DNA of 8,267 nucleotides from Chitinispirillaceae bacterium (GTDB lineage: Bacteria; Fibrobacterota; Chitinivibrionia; Chitinivibrionales; Chitinispirillaceae): positions 1-8,267 of the forward strand of contig JAFGOU010000405.1 in the NCBI GenBank assembly GCA_016926315.1. Direction: 5' to 3'. The position numbers and the translations under genes are program-made. Below the pieces are notes generated by a model, which made no database searches, was not told where the DNA came from, and saw only the letters and a program-made list of their open reading frames with translations. The first letter of the stretch is position 1, and every line of letters starts with the position of its first letter. Shown piece after piece: positions 1-4,227 of the stretch.

Positions 1-1306
1 ATAGTGCGAAATCGAACCAACCGGTGCGAAGAACGACCAGGTGGATCAGGAGGTTGTTGCATTTTCGCTCCAGCGAAACGGCCGGCAGGGTCGCCTCTCG
101 ATGCGAAAACGGCGGATTGACCTTCACCCTCACCGAATCGAAAAGCCGCGCCGTGTTTGCTCTGACGATTGCATACACCGGATTGGTATCCACCCGCGGC
201 CGCCAGTCGAAGGCAGGGATCGGCGGAAAGGTGTCCCGTCCGCACTTCAGAAAAGCCCGGGCGATATCGACCATGTTGGGCGTCGTGGAAACCTGGAACC
301 GCCGCAGAATCGTATTGGTCTCAAAGGTGTCGGCCATGGCACCCTGCGGAAATGATTTTGCCGAGAAGATAGTGTCAAGTTTGTATGCCGCGGCTTCCTG
401 GTCGGTGAGTTGTTTTCCGAACGGGACCCTGGCGCTGATGTTGCTGCCCGGGCCGGTGCATTGATACTCGCGGTAGTAGCAGGTGTCCTCTCTGCCGTTC
501 CAGGCCTTCCATCCTGCGGGGTTGACCGCGCCGCTCTCCCAGCAGTTGAGCAGAACGGTGCGGGAATGGGCGAACCAGGGCCTTCCAAGATAAAAGGAGG
601 TGATACCGGAGGGGTTACCGATCCGGGAGTTCATGAACACAAAGCCGAATCTATAGTTCTGAGAGGTCGCCGCGGCAGTCATGTAGCCGTCGGTACGGAC
701 GGTGGTGACAAGGCAACTGTCGAACAGCGCAATGCCGAACCCGAACAGGTAGTCGACCGCCCCCTCCATGACGCAGTCCTTGAAATAGCTCCGCGTCCGG
801 ATGTTGTTAAAATAGGTGTCCTGCCACCCTCTGATACGGCAGTGGAGAAAGGTCTGACAATCACCGTTGGCATGGAGCGCCACAGCCTGGGCGCTCGTGG
901 CGGTGTTGGAAACGGTCAGGTTCATCGCCTCGAAATGGTCCGCATCCGCTCGGAGGGTGTAGGAGGTAAAGGTGTTCATGGCGACTGTTTCGAGTGAGGC
1001 GTCGTTAAAGGTGATGATGCTGCTGTCAACGTGCTCGCCCACCAGCGTGAGGTGTGCTTTCTTCCACGGGACAACGATCTTTTCCCGGTAGGTTCCTTTT
1101 TTTATGAAGATGACCGTCCGCACCGGGTTGTTGTCGGGAATGGCGTTTATGGCATCCTGAATTTTCAGGAAGTCCCCCGAACCGTCGGCCGCTACCACCA
1201 GGTCGATGGCGCCGGCAAGACGGGATTGGAGGGATGGTGCGGAAACAGCCGGTACTCCTGCAGTGAGGAACAGCGCTGAGAATAAGATGGTCGGAAACGG
1301 GTTCAT
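1..1306 (-). CDS. Secreted pectinesterase (pectin methylesterase), 3' end outside window
   Basis: This enzyme would remove methyl esters from homogalacturonan outside the cell, giving pectate and methanol. The minus-strand frame is open from the ATG at 1306 to the left edge, giving at least 435 residues. Residues 1-23 form a signal peptide (hydrophobic run, then AVSA). All pectinesterase family motifs are present: GTYREK at 71-76, QAVAL at 140-144, GWQDTYF at 160-166 (general-acid Asp163), VDYLFG at 184-189 (nucleophile Asp185) and LGRPW at 240-244 (Arg242). The catalytic beta-helix occupies roughly residues 33-330. About 100 further residues (from around 335) continue past the usual end of the domain, match nothing I recognise, and are cut by the window edge. 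A GGAAAGG sequence lies about 10 bases before the ATG. The gene follows the minus-strand gene at 1418-2236 but is separated from it by an intrinsic terminator. The catalytic assignment is very secure; the tail is unknown. Confidence 0.95.
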   Translation of the reverse strand, partial: MNPFPTILFSALFLTAGVPAVSAPSLQSRLAGAIDLVVAADGSGDFLKIQDAINAIPDNNPVRTVIFIKKGTYREKIVVPWKKAHLTLVGEHVDSSIITFNDASLETVAMNTFTSYTLRADADHFEAMNLTVSNTATSAQAVALHANGDCQTFLHCRIRGWQDTYFNNIRTRSYFKDCVMEGAVDYLFGFGIALFDSCLVTTVRTDGYMTAAATSQNYRFGFVFMNSRIGNPSGITSFYLGRPWFAHSRTVLLNCWESGAVNPAGWKAWNGREDTCYYREYQCTGPGSNISARVPFGKQLTDQEAAAYKLDTIFSAKSFPQGAMADTFETNTILRRFQVSTTPNMVDIARAFLKCGRDTFPPIPAFDWRPRVDTNPVYAIVRANTARLFDSVRVKVNPPFSHREATLPAVSLERKCNNLLIHLVVLRTGWFDFAL

Positions 1307-1354
1307 GGCGGTACGGCCTTTCCGGTTACTGGTGGCTTCACTCAGCCTGGGTTT

Positions 1355-1386
1355 AAAAAAAAGGGACGGGCAGTACTGCCCATCCC
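1355..1386 (-). terminator. Intrinsic terminator after the sorting-tail protein gene
   Basis: Read on the minus strand, GGGATGGGCAGT (1386-1375) is followed directly by ACTGCCCGTCCC (1374-1363). The two form a 12-bp stem with one G-U pair, apart from the central bases that must form the loop. Eight T residues follow (1362-1355). This is a textbook rho-independent terminator, beginning 31 bases after the stop codon of the upstream gene. It lies only about 50 bases before the pectinesterase ATG, so it either ends transcription completely or sets a reduced read-through level into that gene. Confidence 0.88.
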
Positions 1387-1417
1387 CAGGTACGTCGCAT
1401 TGTTATTTAAAAACCGG

Positions 1418-2236
1418 TTATCGAACGATTTTTATCTTCTCGCCGGTCGCTCCAACGCGGGCGACATAGATGCCTTTGGGGAGTGCGGAAACGCTGATCA
1501 TGGCTCGGTCGGAGCTCAAGATTTTCTTCCCGGCGATGGAATAGAAGGCGATGTCCGCGTTGTGCGTGTTGATGACCAGGTGGTCCCTGGTCCAGATGCT
1601 TTTCTGGCTTTTTACTGAACGGTTGCGGATGACCCCCGACATTCCGGCCTCGATTTTAACGTCGTATAAATAGACGCCGCCATTACCGATAATGGTGAAT
1701 TCCGTGGGGCCTTCTTCGCTGGATGAGTAGACCATTTTCCTGGTGGACTGTACGCCCTCGATGGCGAGATCGGCGAAACCTGCTTCCGGTACGCTGACGC
1801 CGTTGACCAGAAAGGTGATGGCCTTTCCTGCGGCCGATGATCCCGCGGCATAGTAGGTAATGGTGCATGGTCCGGTAACGGAAGGGAACTTGATTGAATT
1901 GCCGGTCTGTTTAAGTCCCAGTCTGCCTGCGGTACAACCGGCAGTGTCTCCGGCCTTTACATAAGACTGAGACGCTTTGGAGATGACAATGACGGTATTG
2001 GTGGTAGAGCTTTTGTTCGCTGAAAGAGTGCATCCGTCGATGACGGTATCCTTGGGATCGGTTGACGGCGCCGGGTTGACGACCAGGGTATCATCGCCGT
2101 TTAATGCCGTCGCAGCAAGAGATGCCGCGGCAAACCCCTCCGGCGTGGTCCTGAAATCGGTGTAAAACAGGGGCTCGCCGTTGAGTGATAAAACGGCGCT
2201 GATCACGATCGTCAGTGCCAGCATTTGGTGAGTCAT
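1418..2236 (-). CDS. Secreted beta-sandwich-like protein with C-terminal sorting tail, pectin-associated
   Basis: The product is a 272-residue exported protein. Residues 1-20 form a signal peptide (hydrophobic ALTIVISAVLSL). Residues 21-198 look like a beta-sandwich module. The pattern of an N-terminal YTDF, a central RLGLKQTGNSIKFP, a CTITYYAA strand and a closing VYLYDVKIE is the type I associate with accessory modules next to pectate lyases and pectinesterases in Bacteroidetes/Fibrobacteres-like bacteria. No catalytic motif is visible. Residues about 205-272 form a tail resembling type IX-like sorting domains: IAFYSIAGKKIL, then LPKGIYVARV, ending in KIKIVR. The protein is therefore probably surface-attached or secreted and may bind pectin. 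AGGAGGG lies about 8 bases before the ATG (2245-2253 on the plus strand). The tail is recognised with fair confidence; the binding role is inferred from the pectinesterase next door. Confidence 0.8.
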   Translation of the reverse strand: MTHQMLALTIVISAVLSLNGEPLFYTDFRTTPEGFAAASLAATALNGDDTLVVNPAPSTDPKDTVIDGCTLSANKSSTTNTVIVISKASQSYVKAGDTAGCTAGRLGLKQTGNSIKFPSVTGPCTITYYAAGSSAAGKAITFLVNGVSVPEAGFADLAIEGVQSTRKMVYSSSEEGPTEFTIIGNGGVYLYDVKIEAGMSGVIRNRSVKSQKSIWTRDHLVINTHNADIAFYSIAGKKILSSDRAMISVSALPKGIYVARVGATGEKIKIVR

Positions 2237-2441
2237 ACAGATTGCCCTCCTCTAAGATGGTGAAAAATTGATAATGGTAAAATATATGGCATTTTTCCTG
2301 CAAATCTATAGCGGATGTTGCCAAAAACTTATAAAGTAATACCATGGGGATGCCTTCCGGCGGATCGGAAAAAAATTGATAAATAAGCGTCGTTTTGCAC
2401 AGAAACAATATAGATGAGCAGCCGAAAAAACAGGGGGTTTT

Positions 2442-2570
2442 ATGGCGGTTATGTCAAATCCTGTTCACTGCAGTGAACGAGAGGCACTGGCCGGGAGCGT
2501 GGATCGTCTGAATTTTTGCCGTATCGGGAGGCAAGGTTTTGAAAGGAATGGAAAATGGATTCATCGGTGA
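2442..2570 (+). CDS. Doubtful 42-residue ORF
   Basis: This plus-strand ORF starts with an ATG after AGGGGG (2432-2437, four-base spacing) and ends in TGA at 2568-2570. The product would be a basic peptide beginning MAVMSNPVHCSEREALAG, with no signal peptide, membrane segment or known motif. It lies alone between minus-strand genes and overlaps the 16-bp palindrome. It may be a chance ORF. It is listed only because it has a start with a weak ribosome-binding site in a gene-free stretch. Confidence 0.15.
   Translation: MAVMSNPVHCSEREALAGSVDRLNFCRIGRQGFERNGKWIHR
2463..2478. repeat. Perfect 16-bp palindrome, operator-like
   Basis: GTTCACTGCAGTGAAC reads the same on both strands, with no spacer. 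Symmetric sites of this size are typical binding sites for dimeric repressors of the TetR or GntR type. It lies about 225 bases upstream of the secreted-protein gene at 1418-2236 and about 130 bases beyond the end of the STAS gene. It does not have the spacing of the SOS boxes I know. No regulator gene for it is visible in the window. Confidence 0.4.
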
Positions 2571-2606
2571 GAGTAAGGCATCTGCATGAGGTGCGCCGAA
2601 AATGCC

Positions 2607-2972
2607 TCAATCAACGGACCGTTTATCATCGCCCGGTGTTACCAATGCTTCACGCGCGGTGTCCACCGAATCGAACAGCCTGATTTTTTCCTTGAGGCGG
2701 GTCATGTCGAACAGATTGGTAATGAGTGTATTGGCATTCGCGATCATGATGTCCCCGCCTCGTTTCTTGGCGGCGGACTGTATGTCGATGAGCACGGCGA
2801 GGAATTTGCTGCTCAGGTATCCCACGCTTTTCAGATCCAATACGATTCTGGCATGGCTGTTACTGACACTATCCGAGAGGCGGCTGCGGAGAGTCGCGAT
2901 GTCCTCATGCATGATCGTACCGGTCACGGTGACGATGGAGACGGCTCCTTCCTGGGAGATCGTTATGTTCAT
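2607..2972 (-). CDS. STAS-domain protein (anti-sigma-factor antagonist type)
   Basis: The product is a 121-residue soluble protein made of a single STAS domain. It starts with the edge strands MNITISQEG and AVSIVTVTGTI, and its core reads RIVLDLKSVGYLSSKFLAVL (42-61). In SpoIIAA-like antagonists the phosphorylated serine lies in a D-S-S-G loop. Here the loop is L53-S54-S55-K56, so the serine pair is kept while the Asp and Gly are replaced. Family members bind an anti-sigma kinase in a phosphorylation-dependent partner switch and thereby free a sigma factor. No partner kinase or phosphatase gene is in the window, so the target is unknown. The start is well supported by AAGGAG (2979-2984 on the plus strand), six bases before the ATG. 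It is transcribed on its own or after the fragment at 3115-3333. Confidence 0.88.
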   Translation of the reverse strand: MNITISQEGAVSIVTVTGTIMHEDIATLRSRLSDSVSNSHARIVLDLKSVGYLSSKFLAVLIDIQSAAKKRGGDIMIANANTLITNLFDMTRLKEKIRLFDSVDTAREALVTPGDDKRSVD

Positions 2973-2996
2973 GGTATGCTCCTTCTTATACCTGAA

Positions 2997-3025
2997 AGTA
3001 TATCCGGTTTTCTGAGCGTTGCCGA
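2997..3025 (-). promoter_or_regulatory. Sigma-70-type promoter for the STAS gene
   Basis: On the minus strand, TCGGCA (3025-3020) and TATACT (3002-2997) are separated by 17 bases. The -35 box matches the consensus at four of six positions and the -10 box at five of six. The predicted start near 2990 would leave a leader of about 17 bases containing the AAGGAG ribosome-binding site. Confidence 0.45.
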
Positions 3026-3114
3026 TAAAAATCGCTTATTCTTTTTTAAGGGTTAACCCGGATTATGAAGTGTTTTGTTCACCTTGACGCTTCGGGATGC
3101 TAGGTAAATGACGG

Positions 3115-3333
3115 CTAGCAATCACTGTTAGGCCTCAATCGTTTCAAGTGCCGCCAGAGCGTCGTCCGGTCGATGCCGAGAGCCTGGGCCGCTTTGGACT
3201 TGTTATCCTCGTACCGTAGGAGAATTGACCGAAGGGAATCATGAGACGGCGCGGTTCCGGCAGGGCCGCCTGTATAGCGCTGCGACGGGCACTCCGCCGA
3301 ACGTATCTCAACACCCTCTCTTTGCAGGATCAA
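3115..3333 (-). pseudogene. Fragment of a sigma-54-dependent activator (Fis-type HTH end only)
   Basis: The frame encodes up to 72 residues from a TTG codon and has no good ribosome-binding site. It is closed upstream by an in-frame TGA just before that TTG. Residues about 32-66 form a Fis/HTH_8 DNA-binding domain (SLRSILLRYEDNKSKAAQAL, then GIDRTTLWRHLKRL). The R-T-T-L-W-R recognition helix resembles PrpR-like members of the sigma-54 activator family. The N-terminal ILQREGVEIRSAE resembles the junction after the AAA+ domain of such activators. The AAA+ domain itself is absent, as are the GAFTGA loop and any sensor domain. Upstream sequence is intergenic and regulatory instead. I read this as a decayed remnant. 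Alternatively it could be expressed as a stand-alone DNA-binding peptide. It lies divergent to a sigma-54-type promoter. Confidence 0.65.
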
Positions 3334-3352
3334 GGCAGCTCATACAGGTTCC

Positions 3353-3398
3353 TGTTGCGATGTTTTCATGTTGCATCATAATGGTGCACAATTGTTGC
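3353..3398 (+). promoter_or_regulatory. Cluster of TGTTGC repeats, candidate upstream activator sites
   Basis: TGTTGC occurs at 3353-3358, 3369-3374 and 3393-3398, with offsets of 16 and 24 bases. The second and third copies extend to TGTTGCAT, and a GTGCAC palindrome lies between them. They lie 60-110 bases upstream of the -24/-12 promoter at 3459, where enhancer sites for sigma-54 activators usually are. The functional role is inferred from position and repetition. Confidence 0.4.
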
Positions 3399-3458
3399 AT
3401 TGCATCGACCAATATATGATATTTCATTAAAAATATCCATATTTCATGCGATAGGGGA

Positions 3459-3474
3459 TGGCATAGTTGTTGCG
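3459..3474 (+). promoter_or_regulatory. Sigma-54 (-24/-12) promoter of the thioredoxin operon
   Basis: TGGCATAGTTGTTGCG fits the sigma-54 consensus TGGCACG-N4-TTGC. The invariant GG (3460-3461) and GC (3472-3473) are separated by exactly 10 bases, and the only departures are in the CACG part (CATA). The predicted start is near 3485, giving a leader of about 60 bases before the thioredoxin ATG. Transcription would need an enhancer-binding activator, and candidate upstream sites lie at 3353-3398. Confidence 0.65.
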
Positions 3475-3545
3475 TCTTTTTAATAATCGAAGCAACTAGA
3501 TGCACTTTACATAAGCATAGTTGATACACAAAAAAAGGAGGAGTT

Positions 3546-3857
3546 ATGGCGCAGGAAACCAGTGATCTGACGTTCAAAGCGGATGTTTTGGACGCAACCG
3601 TCCCTGTTCTGGTGGATTTCTGGGCTCCGTGGTGCGGTCCGTGCAGGATAGCGGGACCGATTATCGACCGGGTAGGGGAAAAGGCCGGAGCAAAAGCAAA
3701 GGTATTCAAACTCAATGTGGACGACAATCCGCAGGTCGCTTCACAGTACGGCATTACCGGGATCCCGACCGTTATCGTCTATCGCAACGGCCAGGTTGAA
3801 AAAACATTTGTCGGCGTTCAGCAGGAACAGGTTTATTTGAATGCGCTCGGCGTATAA
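3546..3857 (+). CDS. trxA: Thioredoxin
   Basis: The product is a 103-residue cytoplasmic thioredoxin that reduces protein disulfides using electrons from thioredoxin reductase (not in this window). The active site is WCGPC (Cys30 and Cys33) after the conserved VDFWAPW strand. Other family features are the KLNVDDNP strand (55-62), cis-Pro74 in TGIPT, and the FVG strand near the C-terminus. No signal peptide is present. AGGAGG at 3536-3541 precedes the ATG. The gene is the first after a sigma-54-type promoter and is followed 28 bases later by a small membrane-protein gene. Placement in this cluster suggests a specialised thioredoxin, perhaps feeding reducing power to the exported redox proteins, rather than the only housekeeping copy; this is inference. 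Confidence 0.96.
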   Translation: MAQETSDLTFKADVLDATVPVLVDFWAPWCGPCRIAGPIIDRVGEKAGAKAKVFKLNVDDNPQVASQYGITGIPTVIVYRNGQVEKTFVGVQQEQVYLNALGV

Positions 3858-3885
3858 GACGCTGCCTTGCAAAGGCTTGATCACA

Positions 3886-4044
3886 ATGATTAAAACGATG
3901 ATTGGATTAGTCGTCGGCGGGCTGCTGGGGTTTCTGTTTTATACCTTTGTCGGCTGTACGACCGGAACCTGTCCCATAACATCGAGTCCTTTTTTGACCA
4001 CGATGTTCGGCGCGATAATCGGGATGCTTGTGGTCAACAGGTAG
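3886..4044 (+). CDS. Small membrane protein, DUF6132-like
   Basis: The product is a 52-residue protein with two hydrophobic segments (about 5-22 and 37-50) rich in glycine, and a short loop VGCTTGTCPITSSP (22-35) between them. The Cys24-x4-Cys29 pair with T-G-T-C-P-I-T-S matches the pattern I remember for DUF6132 proteins, which are often found near thioredoxins and rhodaneses. No biochemical function is known to me. The two cysteines might carry a disulfide or bind metal. I chose the ATG at 3886, about 10 bases after AAAGG, over an in-frame start at 3841 that overlaps the thioredoxin gene and would add a non-hydrophobic leader. It is probably cotranscribed with the thioredoxin gene (28-base gap). 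Confidence 0.78.
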   Translation: MIKTMIGLVVGGLLGFLFYTFVGCTTGTCPITSSPFLTTMFGAIIGMLVVNR

Positions 4045-4173
4045 ATTCCACCGGCAAGGGAAAAAAACGGTTACCATAGTATTTTACCTTGCATCTTTTG
4101 GGGAAATAACCGGCGTGTGATGGCGACCCGGAGTAGCAATGATAGGCGCCGTTATCTCCCGTCCGGACAATGT

Positions 4174-4182
4174 TGCTATGAT
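4174..4182 (+). promoter_or_regulatory. Possible extended -10 promoter before the fusion gene
   Basis: TGCTATGAT resembles an extended -10 element (TGnTATAAT) with one mismatch. No good -35 box is visible. Initiation near 4189 would leave a leader of about 39 bases before the ATG at 4228. The 183-base gap after the DUF6132-like gene makes a separate promoter reasonable, but the evidence is weak. Confidence 0.25.
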
Positions 4183-4227
4183 ACCATCCTTTCCCGTGGT
4201 GTAACGTTGCACAGGAGGTTCCGCAGT

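Larger units (their letters stand above)
2237..2606. other. 370-base intergenic stretch
   Basis: This stretch lies between two minus-strand genes and contains no convincing gene. On the minus strand it provides a leader for the gene starting at 2236. It is AT-rich between about 2254 and 2420, with a TATATT at 2409-2414 (minus strand) that could be a -10 box, but no good -35 box accompanies it. A short palindromic ACTTTATAAGT (minus strand) is the only local fold I see in the AT-rich part, and it matches no riboswitch class I know. A perfect 16-bp palindrome and a doubtful small ORF are listed separately. I saw no terminator for the STAS gene that ends at 2607. Confidence 0.6.

Noticed and set aside
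24..997. Several plus-strand ORFs of 60-195 codons (for example 410-997)
   Set aside because: They lie opposite the pectinesterase gene, whose minus-strand frame carries all family motifs; the plus-strand products show no recognisable features.
2586..3056. Plus-strand ORF of 156 codons opposite the STAS gene
   Set aside because: The minus-strand frame gives a clean STAS domain with a ribosome-binding site; the plus-strand product is a mirror reading.
3048..3060. GGGTTAACCC palindrome as a terminator
   Set aside because: The T-run lies on the wrong side for the plus strand, and the minus-strand reading is followed by A residues, so it does not form an intrinsic terminator for either strand.
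3308..3754. Minus-strand ORF of 148 codons overlapping the thioredoxin gene
   Set aside because: It is antisense to a secure thioredoxin gene and runs across the promoter region. A faint ENI...LDP resemblance near its end to a sigma-54 AAA+ edge is out of register by 13 bases, so I did not use it as evidence for a frameshifted activator.
4117..4227. In-frame 37-residue extension of the fusion gene upstream of 4228
   Set aside because: It is basic and polar and would bury the signal peptide, whereas the ATG at 4228 has an AGGAGG and is followed by a proper export signal.
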